Shown: one piece after another, positions 8,352 through 17,654 of the stretch | Position numbering within the stretch: the first letter of the stretch is position 1 | Layout: each line of letters starts with the position of its first letter | Assembly: GCF_918698245.1 (NCBI RefSeq) | Contig: NZ_CAKKMS010000008.1 | Location: 181,674 to 245,673 of the forward strand | Direction: 5' to 3' | DNA: 64,000 nucleotides | DNA from: Pedobacter sp. Bi126 | Lineage (GTDB): Bacteria; Bacteroidota; Bacteroidia; Sphingobacteriales; Sphingobacteriaceae | Notes under the pieces: generated by a model | What the model saw: only the letters and a program-made list of their open reading frames with translations | The model's database searches: none | What the model was told of the DNA's origin: nothing | Made by a program: the position numbers and the translations under genes

Positions 8352-11300
8352 ATGCTCTTGGAAAAACAGAAAAACATTCTCCAGTTCTGGAGGGACATTG
8401 AAATTTTCAATCTCCCAGACATGCCAGATAAGCTAAATTATCTAGAAGCCGGTTCGCCCCTACCATGGACAATTCCCCAGGAATCTCTGGAAGATGCCAA
8501 ACGAAGGTATATCCTATATTTTGGAAAGCAGAAAAAACTGCATGTTACCGGACTGATCGAAAAGTTTACTGGCGAAAGCGATGAAAAACCGGACTGGATG
8601 GAAAAAATTACCGGTGATACCTGCATGGCTGTACTCGTAATAGAAGAAGAGGGAACCTTGAGCGAGGAGGGCGCATACCTACAGGCTTCTTACCTTCATG
8701 GATTAAAATGCCTCCAGAATGGTCAAGAAATGGAAACAGTAGTAGAAAAGCTGGAAAAAGTACAGGAAGCTTTTACAGAGAGACATACCATAAAGCCATT
8801 TTCTGACGAACCAGATAAACCTGTGCAACAGCATTTTATCGGCTGGAAGGAGCTGAAAAGAGAGGTCAGTGTACTGAACAGTTTAAACATCCAAGACCTC
8901 GAATGTGAAGCTACCATTTATTGCCAGCGCATTATCATATCGAAAAAGATCAAAAATGCGGACACCAGTTTCCTCAACAGCTTTTATCTGGATGATCTAA
9001 ACCAGCTTATCAACCATCCAAAAAAATGGAACAAAGGACTGAGCAACTACCTGATCCCGGAGCTCAATCCCAAGCAAAGAACCGATCTTCTAAAAGAAGC
9101 CGGTGCATTCTTTAAAACAATAGATCCCAATAAGATGCCGATGGGAAGATGGCCTTCTAATCCGCAATTTGGCGCGTACGCTGCCCAATTAGGTGCGATG
9201 AACATCGCTCTTGAAGATTTAAAAGACGGTGGGATCATGGGCATTAACGGTCCTCCAGGTACAGGTAAGACAACATTGCTTAGTGATATAATAGCAGATG
9301 TTATTGTACAGCGCGCGCAAAAACTCATCAAAGCAAACAATATCCTGATGTTTATGCCTGGTGAACGCATCCAACGCGAATCAGATTTCCTTACCCATTT
9401 CCCTATCAAAACCCCACTATTTGAGGACACAGGGATCGTTGTGGCCAGCAACAACAATGCAGCCGTGGAGAATATATCCAAAGAACTTCCACAAAGGAAC
9501 AAGATAGACCCTAGCTTTACCGAGGCTGGATATTTCATCGCCCATACAAAGTCCATGATCGAAAAGGAAAGCTGGGGACTGCTGGCCGTAGCACTGGGCA
9601 ATTCAGAGAACAGAGGATTTTTCAAATCAAACTTCTGGTTCAATTCCAAAGAAGAGAAAAGATTCAGCCATTACCTGGGTTCTTTATACAATAATCCAGA
9701 AGATATCGATCATACCCTTGGCTACCGTGGAAAATTTGAACAGACCAAAACAGAACTTACAGGGTTAATCCAGGAATTCGAGGCCTTCCGCAAATTAGCC
9801 AGCGCATTCCATGCCGCGCTACCAAAACAGTTAGCTGACATAAAGGAAGAAACGAAACTACAACGCAATCTCAATGATCTAAAGCAAAAAGCCATAACCT
9901 TCGAAAACCAGATCAAAGATCTAAAAGAAGTCTTGAACAGGTTAAAGGCAGCGCTAAAAGAGACCAAAGAACTTATCGCCCTTCACCAGCTAGGCAAGCC
10001 TTCCTTTTTCTTCTTTCAAAAGCTTTTCAATACCAAGTCCTTTAAACGATGGAACCCGCCTTTACAACAGTATCTAAACGATCTCAATAAAGTTAGTAGA
10101 AGCATTTCGGAAACCGGGAAAGAAGAGCAGCAATTAAGAACCAACCTGGATAAAAATGAGGCAGGGCAAAAAGATATTAAGAAAGAACTTGCTTTAATTG
10201 AAAGCAGGATTAAAGCATATACAACAAAAAAAGAGACACTTCAACAGGACTACGGAATAGCATCTAACAACCTACCTGATGAAAACCTGTACAAAGCCTA
10301 TACCGAAGACAGATCTGCTTTTCATAAAAGTAATCCATGGTCATCAGAGAAACTCAATACCCTAAGGTCCAATATATTCTTAACAAGCCTCAAGATCCAT
10401 GAGTATGCTGTACTTAGCAATGCCAAACAGTTTCGCAACAACATCAATATACTACTTGAAATGCTTGATGGCAAAGCCGCTGTTTCCAAAACAATTGCTT
10501 CCAGTGTATGGAAAACCTTTTTCTTTCTGGTTCCTGTTGTATCCACATCGCTTGCCTCAGTCAGCCGCCTGTTTAAAAACCTCGAAGAGGACAGCATAGG
10601 CTGGCTCCTTTTGGACGAGGCCGGACAGGCTACTGTACAATCGGCAGCAGGAATCATAAACAGATCAAAAAGATCCATCATTATTGGAGATCCGCTACAG
10701 ATCGAACCTGTAGTAACCAGTCCGGCAAAGCTCATTGAAATACTCAACCGTCCCTATAAAAATGAACCTATCTGGTTCCCACAGCTATCTTCCGCCCAGC
10801 AGCTCGCCGATCGCATCAGCCTTTATGGCACAGAGATGAAACAGAGCGACGAACAGAAAATCTGGACAGGATTCCCACTTCGTACGCACCGCAGATGCGC
10901 TGACCCCATGTTCTCCATCGCTAATCATATCGCTTACTCAGATCAAATGGTCAAAGCAACTCATGATGATAAAAACAGCACAGCACTCGGCCCATCCACC
11001 TGGTTCCATATTGCGGGAAAAACCATTGAAAATAAACAGGTCATCAGGGAAGAAATCGAACTGTTAAAAGAAAAACTAGCCATCATCCAAGATACAGACA
11101 ATATCTTCGTCATCTCCCCATTCAAATCCGTAGCCGATAAATGCCGTATGGAACTCAACAAAAAGTACCCCAAAGTAAAGTGCGGAACCATACACACCTT
11201 TCAGGGCAAAGAAACCGACACTGTCTTCCTCGTACTCGGTAGCGACCCTAAAAGCGAAGGCGCGAGAAGGTGGGCATCAGCTAAACCCAATATGCTTAAC

Positions 11301-11402
11301 GTGGCGCTCACCAGAGCAAAAAAACACTTCTACGTCATCGGCAACAAGACCTTGTGGCAAAGCTGTAATAACTTTGATTACCTGTCAGCTAAACTGTCCT
11401 AA
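8352..11402 (+). CDS. Large SF1 (Upf1/Dna2-like) helicase-type ATPase
   Basis: Protein of about 1016 residues from the ATG at 8352; a TTG at 8313 would add 13. Residues 1-290 match no domain I recognise. The superfamily 1 core follows: Walker A GPPGTGKTTLL near residue 300, a Walker B/motif II LLLDEAGQA near 754, GDPLQIEPVV (motif III), HTFQGKETD near 949 and NVALTRAKKHF (motif VI) near 982. The core is split by a charged coiled-coil insertion at roughly residues 450-660. These features place it in the DNA2/NAM7 helicase group, acting on DNA or RNA with ATP. It lies just past ssrA, a common island insertion site, and third codon positions are richer in C than in neighbouring genes. A mobile or defence role is possible but not shown by sequence; no nuclease domain or partner gene is visible. 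Confidence 0.85.
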   Translation: MLLEKQKNILQFWRDIEIFNLPDMPDKLNYLEAGSPLPWTIPQESLEDAKRRYILYFGKQKKLHVTGLIEKFTGESDEKPDWMEKITGDTCMAVLVIEEEGTLSEEGAYLQASYLHGLKCLQNGQEMETVVEKLEKVQEAFTERHTIKPFSDEPDKPVQQHFIGWKELKREVSVLNSLNIQDLECEATIYCQRIIISKKIKNADTSFLNSFYLDDLNQLINHPKKWNKGLSNYLIPELNPKQRTDLLKEAGAFFKTIDPNKMPMGRWPSNPQFGAYAAQLGAMNIALEDLKDGGIMGINGPPGTGKTTLLSDIIADVIVQRAQKLIKANNILMFMPGERIQRESDFLTHFPIKTPLFEDTGIVVASNNNAAVENISKELPQRNKIDPSFTEAGYFIAHTKSMIEKESWGLLAVALGNSENRGFFKSNFWFNSKEEKRFSHYLGSLYNNPEDIDHTLGYRGKFEQTKTELTGLIQEFEAFRKLASAFHAALPKQLADIKEETKLQRNLNDLKQKAITFENQIKDLKEVLNRLKAALKETKELIALHQLGKPSFFFFQKLFNTKSFKRWNPPLQQYLNDLNKVSRSISETGKEEQQLRTNLDKNEAGQKDIKKELALIESRIKAYTTKKETLQQDYGIASNNLPDENLYKAYTEDRSAFHKSNPWSSEKLNTLRSNIFLTSLKIHEYAVLSNAKQFRNNINILLEMLDGKAAVSKTIASSVWKTFFFLVPVVSTSLASVSRLFKNLEEDSIGWLLLDEAGQATVQSAAGIINRSKRSIIIGDPLQIEPVVTSPAKLIEILNRPYKNEPIWFPQLSSAQQLADRISLYGTEMKQSDEQKIWTGFPLRTHRRCADPMFSIANHIAYSDQMVKATHDDKNSTALGPSTWFHIAGKTIENKQVIREEIELLKEKLAIIQDTDNIFVISPFKSVADKCRMELNKKYPKVKCGTIHTFQGKETDTVFLVLGSDPKSEGARRWASAKPNMLNVALTRAKKHFYVIGNKTLWQSCNNFDYLSAKLS

Positions 11403-11618
11403 TGGGAAAGATATAGGAAGATTACAGAATGGAAAAATCAGAAAGTCATTTTGACCGAAAAGGATTTATGAAATCTTATTCATAAATCTGTACTGAACTG
11501 CACACTAGACCAGCTTGGTGAAAATATGAAACTCATTACCAAGAAATTATTTAGGCAAGTCAACTTGGAAAGCTAACCCAGAGTTGCACAGCCACTTTAC
11601 CTTAACGGCTAAGCTTTG

Positions 11619-11864
11619 CTAGGCGTGCCCTATAGCCTCATCCCAGCCTTCATGAGCCTGTATGCCTTCGCGGACTGCATGCAATGCCGGAAGATCCAGT
11701 TCACAGCCCTGGCTTTCGCATCGGGCATGATCTCTCTCATCCAATTGAATAGTGCCGATTACCTGGCCGTTTTCTGATATTTCATACCGGGCATTTCCCA
11801 AAGGGCGGATGTCGTAAAACCTACCCTTATCCTCTACTGCCACTTCTATTCTGAACTGTTCCAT
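11619..11864 (-). CDS. Small uncharacterised protein (81 aa)
   Basis: Acidic small protein of 81 residues starting MEQFRIEV. It contains RYEISENGQVIGTIQLDE, suggesting a beta-rich fold, and a C-terminal helix with two cysteines in ARCESQGCELD. I do not recognise a named domain, but the composition and codon use look like real coding sequence. It begins 6 bases after the stop of the 56-residue gene upstream, so the two are very likely co-transcribed. No signal peptide or membrane segment is present. Confidence 0.65.
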   Translation of the reverse strand: MEQFRIEVAVEDKGRFYDIRPLGNARYEISENGQVIGTIQLDERDHARCESQGCELDLPALHAVREGIQAHEGWDEAIGHA

Positions 11865-11870
11865 TTTCTG

Positions 11871-12041
11871 TTATTGATTAGGTATATTATTGCTTTCTTC
11901 TGCCGGCTTGTCATTAATTGTCTGATCCTGCTGGAATCTGGGGTCCAGTTCGTCGGTCTCTGCGGTGATGGCAGGATCCAGGAGAACCTTTTGCTCTCCC
12001 GTTTCTTTTTTCGGCTGTTCACGATCTCCTGTGGTTTCCAT
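11871..12041 (-). CDS. Small acidic uncharacterised protein (56 aa)
   Basis: Short gene of 56 codons with ATG at 12041 and TAA at 11871-11873, and an in-frame stop just upstream of the ATG. The protein starts METTGDREQPKKE, is rich in Asp, Glu, Gln and Asn, and carries a TDELDPRF motif; it is probably disordered. It lies 6 bases upstream of the 81-residue gene in the same direction, and this tight pairing is the best evidence that both are real. The function is unknown. Confidence 0.6.
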   Translation of the reverse strand: METTGDREQPKKETGEQKVLLDPAITAETDELDPRFQQDQTINDKPAEESNNIPNQ

Positions 12042-12207
12042 AGTGCTTTTTATGGTTCAACAATTTATTCTGCGAAAGGTTCGGGGCAGCGCTGATTTAT
12101 ATTTTGCTATTAGGAGATCAGTGTGCTTTGGTTTGGGTATTTATAATGTATGGCGATATAAAGATAATCATGCAATTACATATGAATTTTAAGTCTCAAT
12201 GATTTTT

Positions 12208-12390
12208 CTAAAAGTCAAATTGAGCCTTGACCCCATCGGTCTGGTTGATTTTTGCAATCCTATGGTCCCGCATGGTCTGTAGATCTCCTTTCATCAGGAG
12301 CAGCGAACCATGTTCAAGCCTGACGGTATGTTTTTCAGCGTGATGCGTTTTCCAGCGAATGTAAATACACCATTTGATCAACTGGGTGAC
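12208..12390 (-). pseudogene. C-terminal remnant of an AlkB-like 2OG-Fe(II) dioxygenase
   Basis: An open stretch with no usable start ends in TAG at 12208-12210. Its translation contains RWKTHHAEKH, then LEHGSLLLMKGDLQ and DHRIAKIN. This resembles the end of AlkB-type DNA repair dioxygenases, where an HGSLLvM.G..Q block precedes the W.H.IPK iron-binding His. The catalytic N-terminal part, including the HxD, is missing, an in-frame stop precedes it at 12391-12393, and the usual final RINLTFR is replaced by VKAQFDF. It is therefore a decayed fragment. Its position between the small-gene cassette and the SusD terminator fits past rearrangement after ssrA. Confidence 0.5.
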
Positions 12391-12474
12391 CTATAGAAGG
12401 CATTGATCAGTTACCAATAGTGGTCATGCAGGGGACGTCTATGTGCGAAACGCCAAAGAAAAACACAAAAAACA

Positions 12475-12505
12475 ACAAGGCTACAATGATCCATTGCAGC
12501 CTTGT
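12475..12505 (-). terminator. Terminator of the SusC/SusD operon
   Basis: Inverted repeat ACAAGGCT.CAATG / CATTG.AGCCTTGT with one mismatch and a three-base loop. Read on the minus strand it is followed by a T-rich run (TTGTTTTTTGTGTTTTT). It lies 50 bases downstream of the SusD stop. Confidence 0.75.
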
Positions 12506-12554
12506 GATATGAAATAACGGTCTCAATCTATAAGAGATTGGTGTATCGACCCGC

Positions 12555-13994
12555 TCAATAACCTGGGTTCTGTCTTAAATTCGGGTTGAGCTGAATTTCT
12601 CTGGTGGGTATAGGATATAATGCTAATGTTGGCACTACATTTCCAATTAAACCGTTTGCCGATACATAATTGGTTTTATGGGCCTGCATTACATTGACCA
12701 TTATCCCCCATCTGATCAAATCGAACCATCTCTCCCCTTCAAAGCAAAGCTCTACCCTTCTTTCATGCTGGATAGCAATTCTTGCATCAGCCAGGGATAG
12801 TCCAGATTTAGCAGTTAGGTTAGCGCGCGTACGGACCAGGTTTAGTTGCGTAAGTGCCTGCGGGGTTTTACCATTTTCGTTTAAAGCTTCGGCATATAAT
12901 AAAACGATATCGCTGTAGCGTAAAACCGGCCAGTCATTATCTCCTTCACTATTGGCACCAACGCTCTGGTATACAAACTTTTTAGCATAATAATACACCA
13001 AAGTCCCTGCACTATATACGCCAATTGCCGTATTTAAGCGATTGTCCCCTGCTTCAAAACTATCATATAAATCTTTTGTCCCACTGTTGTTACTGTTACC
13101 GGTTACAGCAGTAATTGTTGTGCCCGATGGTTGCGGCACGAAGCTTCTTGCAAAAGTATTTCCCTCGCCAAAACCGCCGCCAAGATATTGAACGGAGAAA
13201 AGTATATCTCTGTTATTATCTTTTCCCAATCCGAAAATCTGATCGTAAGGCAATAAAGTACCTGCACTTGCAGCCACCGTTGCCAAAATGCTTTCAGCTT
13301 GGGTAAATTTACTTTGGAACATATAAACTTTACCCAGCAGTCCATTGGCGGCAATACTTGTAGCGCGGCCAATATCAGTACCGGTATAATTTGCAGGCAG
13401 TAATGCAGCAGCTTCCGTTAAATCCTTTTCTATCTGGGCATAAACAGCATCAGCAGTTGCCCTGTTGTAGGTATAGGCCTGTTGTTCTGAGGTAATCTCA
13501 TTCAATACCAACGGAACCCCACCAAACATCCTAACTAAATTAAAATACATCAAAGCACGAAGAAACTTTGCCTGCCCAATATAGGCATTACGGTTAGCGG
13601 TAGTCATCGGTGGTGCAGCAACATGGTCAAGAACAATATTGGCATAAGCGATGGTTGCATAGAACCTGCCCCATGCATTTTGTAAATTGGTAGAATTGGC
13701 AGTCCAGGTTAGCTTATCCTGTTCACCGTAAAGCACTTCGCTCTCTCCATAAGTCTGGGCATTATCTGAAGGAAGTTCGCCAAAACCATATTGTTCATTA
13801 TAAATAGGGCGCAGACTACTGTAAGCCCCCGTAAGGGCCGATTTTATATCAATCTCGGTGGTGTAAAAAGTATTTACAGGAACTATTCCTTTAGGTGTTA
13901 ATTCTACAAAGGATTTTTTGCAGGAAGTAATGGCCATGCTTAAGATAAGCACGGATATACTGCATATGATGATTTTATTAATTTTCATGATCAT
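12555..13994 (-). CDS. RagB/SusD-family nutrient-binding outer-membrane lipoprotein
   Basis: Surface glycan- or nutrient-binding lipoprotein that caps a SusC channel. From the start at 13994 (or the ATG at 13988) it has about 479 residues. The signal peptide ends in the lipobox ITSC followed by KK, so it would be lipidated and moved to the outer membrane. The SusD fold is supported by the N-terminal FVELTPKG motif, the LRALMYFNLVRMFGGVPLV TPR-like helix pair and the C-terminal IQHERRVELCFEGERWFDLIRWG signature. The start lies 13 bases after the SusC stop, so the two genes form an operon. No glycoside hydrolase or protease follows, and the substrate cannot be inferred. Confidence 0.95.
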   Translation of the reverse strand: MIMKINKIIICSISVLILSMAITSCKKSFVELTPKGIVPVNTFYTTEIDIKSALTGAYSSLRPIYNEQYGFGELPSDNAQTYGESEVLYGEQDKLTWTANSTNLQNAWGRFYATIAYANIVLDHVAAPPMTTANRNAYIGQAKFLRALMYFNLVRMFGGVPLVLNEITSEQQAYTYNRATADAVYAQIEKDLTEAAALLPANYTGTDIGRATSIAANGLLGKVYMFQSKFTQAESILATVAASAGTLLPYDQIFGLGKDNNRDILFSVQYLGGGFGEGNTFARSFVPQPSGTTITAVTGNSNNSGTKDLYDSFEAGDNRLNTAIGVYSAGTLVYYYAKKFVYQSVGANSEGDNDWPVLRYSDIVLLYAEALNENGKTPQALTQLNLVRTRANLTAKSGLSLADARIAIQHERRVELCFEGERWFDLIRWGIMVNVMQAHKTNYVSANGLIGNVVPTLALYPIPTREIQLNPNLRQNPGY

Positions 13995-14007
13995 TTTATT
14001 AGTGCGG

Positions 14008-17000
14008 TTAAAAGCCAAAATTGATACCTAAAATAAATGTGCGTGCAGTAGGATATGTACCCTGATCTACGCCAGGTGTTGTAGGATCTCCCCCCATAAT
14101 GTTCGCCTCAGGGTTATAACCAGAATATTTAGTTATCAGAAATGGGTTTTGAGCAGTTACATAAAACCTTGCAGACTGGATAGATAGCTTACGCAATAAA
14201 TTATCACTAAGCCTGTAACCCAAGGTAATGTTTCTAACACGTAAGTATGAACCGTTTTCGACAGCTAAATTGGTCAATGCAGGTCCTGGCAATGCTCCGG
14301 TAGCTATAGGACTGGCATAAAGCACGTCCCTGTCAGGAAATGCAGGATCATAATAATTATTAAAATATTTAGCCAATGAGTTCTGGTTGTGATTACCCGT
14401 AATGGTTTGCCTGTTGTTACCATTAATAATATTCACCTCTTGCACACCCTGAACTAAAATACTCAGATCGAAGTTTTTATATTGGAAACTATTGGTCAGT
14501 CCATAGGTAAAATCCGGTAATCCATGCCCTAATTCAGTTACATCACTGGCATCAACCTTTCCATCTCCATTCTGATCTTTGATAATTGGATCTCCGATAT
14601 TATTACCCGAGGTAGCTTTTGCATTATTGGCCAGATCGGCGGCATTTTTGAACACACCAACAATCTCATAGCCATACATAATACCCAAAGGATCACCAAC
14701 TTTAACCTGATACACATTGTTCCAGCCATTGATAGCCCTTACCGCAGGCAATGCGCTAGGCCCACCTAGATCCAGTACTTTTGTTTTGTAAGTAGAAAAA
14801 TTGGCGTTGGCAGTCCAGGTTACCGGCCCAAGCTTAAAGTTGGTATTGGCCGTAAACTCAAAACCTTTATTTTGAAGCTTACCCAAGTTGGCCTGGTAAG
14901 TTGAGTTGTAAACACTCGATTGCAATGATGATGTATAACCAATAGCTAAGGGCAAGGCTTTGTTAAGCAACATTCCGTTAGAGTTACGGACAAAATAATC
15001 GAAAGTTAAAACGATTTTATTCTGCAATAGGCCGATGTCAGTTCCAATACTGGTCTGGTCATTTTTCTCCCAGGTTAAATCAGGATTGGCAAAGCCAGTT
15101 TGCTGTGTACCAAAAATCCTTGAATTACCCGAGGCATAGTTACGGTTTAAGGCGATTGAATTTATGTAAGTAAAACTACCGATATTGGCATTGCCCGTAC
15201 GGCCATAACCACCCCTTAATTTAAACTCATTGATACCTATTTTCAGTAACGATTCCTTCAAAAAAGGTTCTTCGGCAAGCCTCCAGCCCATTGAGAAAGA
15301 TGGAAAAACGGCAAACTTATTATTTGAACCAAAACGGGATGAACCATCCTGGCGTACCGCAGCGGTGAACAGGTATTTCTTATTGTAATCGTAAGTAAAC
15401 CTGCCTGCGTATGAAACAAAGGTATTAGCATCAAAAAGCTCGGTACCAACCGTATTTGGTGAAGCTAAGGGACTCTGAACAGAAGTAGTGATAAAAGTAC
15501 CCGGCAAACCCGCAGTATAATTGATTTGCGATTCATATTTCTGAGCGGAAAACAATCCTAATAGGTTAAAATGATGCTTCCCGATCTGTTTATCATAAGT
15601 TGCCGTGTTCTCCCAAACCCAATCGAAACTATTTCGTACATTATCTGAGGCAAAAATACCGGCCAACTGGGGATTCGCTCCTGATGCTGTAGGTGCAGAA
15701 CTGTATGCCATTGTACCCGGAATATAACCATGAACCTGTTCGTTTTCCAAAGTTGCACCAATGTATGTTTTAACTTTTAAACCCGTAATCGGTGTATATT
15801 CTAAAAAAGCATTGCTTAAAGTCCTAAAAGCTCTCGACCGGTTAACAGATAGGCTAAGAATGCCCACCGGATTATAGAAATTGGATGCTGAGAATACAGC
15901 TGTTGGAGAAAGATTATAGTTTAATTCCCTGTCGTAGGGTTGCGCAAAATCACCATTGGCCCGATATACCGGCACAATTGGTTGAAAAGTTAAGGCCTGG
16001 TTAAGCGGGCTGGGCAAATTCAGATCTGCAAGCAGTCCCGGTACACCAATAATAAAATCATTTGGATTTGCTCCCGCACCACTGGCCTGACCTGAAGATG
16101 GCTGTCTGTACTGCTCTGAAAATGACGGAGAAACTGAAAAGCCAAACTTTACGTTTTTAACAATGTCTGCATCAAGATTTAAACGGGTATTGTATCTTGT
16201 ATACTCAGTACCGATTAAAACACCCTTTTGTTTAAACACCCCTGCAGAAGCACTAAAACGAACTTTTTCGCTACCACCGGATGCATTAAATTCGAAGCTG
16301 CGTATTGGCGCAGTTCTGAAGATTTCTTTTTGCCAATCTACATCAGGGAGTGCTGAGATGTCACCATCCAAAATTGCCGGATACTGCAAATTTTTAATCC
16401 GACTTAAGGCTTTTACCTGTTGCACATACTGCTCTTTGCCTAAAACATCAATATACTTATTTACTTCTTGTATACCCGAATAGGCTGAAACCGAAAACAC
16501 CGTTTTCCCTGCCTTTCCTCTTTTGGTTGTAACAATAACAACTCCATTTGCCGCCCTTGAACCATAAATAGCAGCCGATGCGGCATCTTTTAGTACTTCC
16601 ACCGATTCTATATCACTGGGATTGATCAGGTTAAAGTTTGCAGCAGTCTCCAGTGGATAACCATCTACGACATAAAGCGGATCATTCGATGAGCTAAGTG
16701 AACTTACCCCACGTACCCTGATGGTTGGGGCCGCACCTGGTTTGCCACCCTGATCAGATTGTACCTGCACACCGGCAGCAAGTCCTGCCAAAGCTTCACC
16801 CGGAGTACTGACCGGTTGGTTTCCTATATTCTTACCTTCTACCTTTGTAATTGATGAGGTAACAGTAGTGCGCGACTGTGTTCCGTAACCTACCACAACT
16901 ACATCACCGAGTGATTGCGGCGTATCGGCCATGGTCACATTAATTATTGTTCTGCTACCTACACTTATTTCCTGGCTTACCATCCCGATAAAGGAAAACA

Positions 17001-17538
17001 CCAAGACGGATTTCTGATCAGCTACTTTAATGGAATAGGCCCCGCCATTATCAGAAACCACCCCGGTCTTGGTCCCCTTTACCAGTACGCTAACACCTGG
17101 CAAACCTACTCCCTTCGCATCGGTAATCATGCCACTTACCAAAATAACCTGTAGTGGGCGTTTCACAACCTGGATCTTTTTCTTAATTACAATAGTTGAA
17201 TTATCGCCAAATACCATTTCTACGGACTGGCTGGAAAAACAGGCTTCCAAAACCTGTTGAAGCGGTGTTTTTTTGAATCTTACAGTAACCGGGGCAGAAC
17301 CACTGATCACATTTGCATCACAGATAAAATTGTATCCGGTCTGCCTGGTCAATTGATTCAGAACTTCCCGTAGCGGGGCGTCTTTAACATTTATGCTCAC
17401 CTGCTGGGCAAAACTCCCGGCACTGGCGTGTAAAAAGGCGACCATTATCAAAATGACTGTAAGTCTCATAACTCGAAGGATTTTTTGCGTATAGCAAGAG
17501 ATATCCCCGCACTGAAGTGCAGTAAAAATTTTATACAT
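14008..17538 (-). CDS. SusC/RagA TonB-linked outer-membrane transporter with STN signalling domain
   Basis: Outer-membrane active transporter of 1176 residues. After a signal peptide ending SFAQQ (about residue 45) comes a secretin/TonB N-terminal (STN) domain (VSINVKDAPLREVL, near 47-120). A carboxypeptidase-D-like domain (VSGMITDAKGVGLPGVSV, near 135-220) follows, then the plug (VVVGYGTQSRTTVTSSI, LAGLAAGVQVQS, IRVRGVSSLSSSNDPLYVVDG) and a beta-barrel to the C-terminal FILGINFGF. The STN domain, together with the adjacent FecR anti-sigma and ECF sigma genes, predicts trans-envelope signalling: substrate binding outside releases the sigma factor. SusD follows directly. Confidence 0.96.
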   Translation of the reverse strand: MYKIFTALQCGDISCYTQKILRVMRLTVILIMVAFLHASAGSFAQQVSINVKDAPLREVLNQLTRQTGYNFICDANVISGSAPVTVRFKKTPLQQVLEACFSSQSVEMVFGDNSTIVIKKKIQVVKRPLQVILVSGMITDAKGVGLPGVSVLVKGTKTGVVSDNGGAYSIKVADQKSVLVFSFIGMVSQEISVGSRTIINVTMADTPQSLGDVVVVGYGTQSRTTVTSSITKVEGKNIGNQPVSTPGEALAGLAAGVQVQSDQGGKPGAAPTIRVRGVSSLSSSNDPLYVVDGYPLETAANFNLINPSDIESVEVLKDAASAAIYGSRAANGVVIVTTKRGKAGKTVFSVSAYSGIQEVNKYIDVLGKEQYVQQVKALSRIKNLQYPAILDGDISALPDVDWQKEIFRTAPIRSFEFNASGGSEKVRFSASAGVFKQKGVLIGTEYTRYNTRLNLDADIVKNVKFGFSVSPSFSEQYRQPSSGQASGAGANPNDFIIGVPGLLADLNLPSPLNQALTFQPIVPVYRANGDFAQPYDRELNYNLSPTAVFSASNFYNPVGILSLSVNRSRAFRTLSNAFLEYTPITGLKVKTYIGATLENEQVHGYIPGTMAYSSAPTASGANPQLAGIFASDNVRNSFDWVWENTATYDKQIGKHHFNLLGLFSAQKYESQINYTAGLPGTFITTSVQSPLASPNTVGTELFDANTFVSYAGRFTYDYNKKYLFTAAVRQDGSSRFGSNNKFAVFPSFSMGWRLAEEPFLKESLLKIGINEFKLRGGYGRTGNANIGSFTYINSIALNRNYASGNSRIFGTQQTGFANPDLTWEKNDQTSIGTDIGLLQNKIVLTFDYFVRNSNGMLLNKALPLAIGYTSSLQSSVYNSTYQANLGKLQNKGFEFTANTNFKLGPVTWTANANFSTYKTKVLDLGGPSALPAVRAINGWNNVYQVKVGDPLGIMYGYEIVGVFKNAADLANNAKATSGNNIGDPIIKDQNGDGKVDASDVTELGHGLPDFTYGLTNSFQYKNFDLSILVQGVQEVNIINGNNRQTITGNHNQNSLAKYFNNYYDPAFPDRDVLYASPIATGALPGPALTNLAVENGSYLRVRNITLGYRLSDNLLRKLSIQSARFYVTAQNPFLITKYSGYNPEANIMGGDPTTPGVDQGTYPTARTFILGINFGF

Positions 17539-17586
17539 TTGGTTAGGATTAAATAGTTGTTGTTTGAATGATTGTTGCGATCCAAA

Positions 17587-17633
17587 TTAGTTTTACACTA
17601 ATCAATTCCGGGAGTGGTCTCAAGCACTTCCGG
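17587..17633. promoter_or_regulatory. Two dyads between FecR and SusC genes
   Basis: The 116-base gap holds a small palindrome ATTAGT/ACTAAT (17587-17603) and a 9-bp hairpin CCGGGAGTG/CACTTCCGG with one G-T pair (17608-17633). The second dyad is followed by TTTTT only on the plus strand. An attenuator, an mRNA-stability hairpin or a SusC-promoter-linked site are all possible. Confidence 0.35.
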
Positions 17634-17654
17634 TTTTTGGATCTGCTAAAGTAT

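Noticed and set aside
9047..10747. Long minus-strand open frames (200 and 141 codons) inside the helicase gene
   Set aside because: They are antisense to clear helicase motifs and carry serine-rich, motif-free sequences typical of antisense frames.
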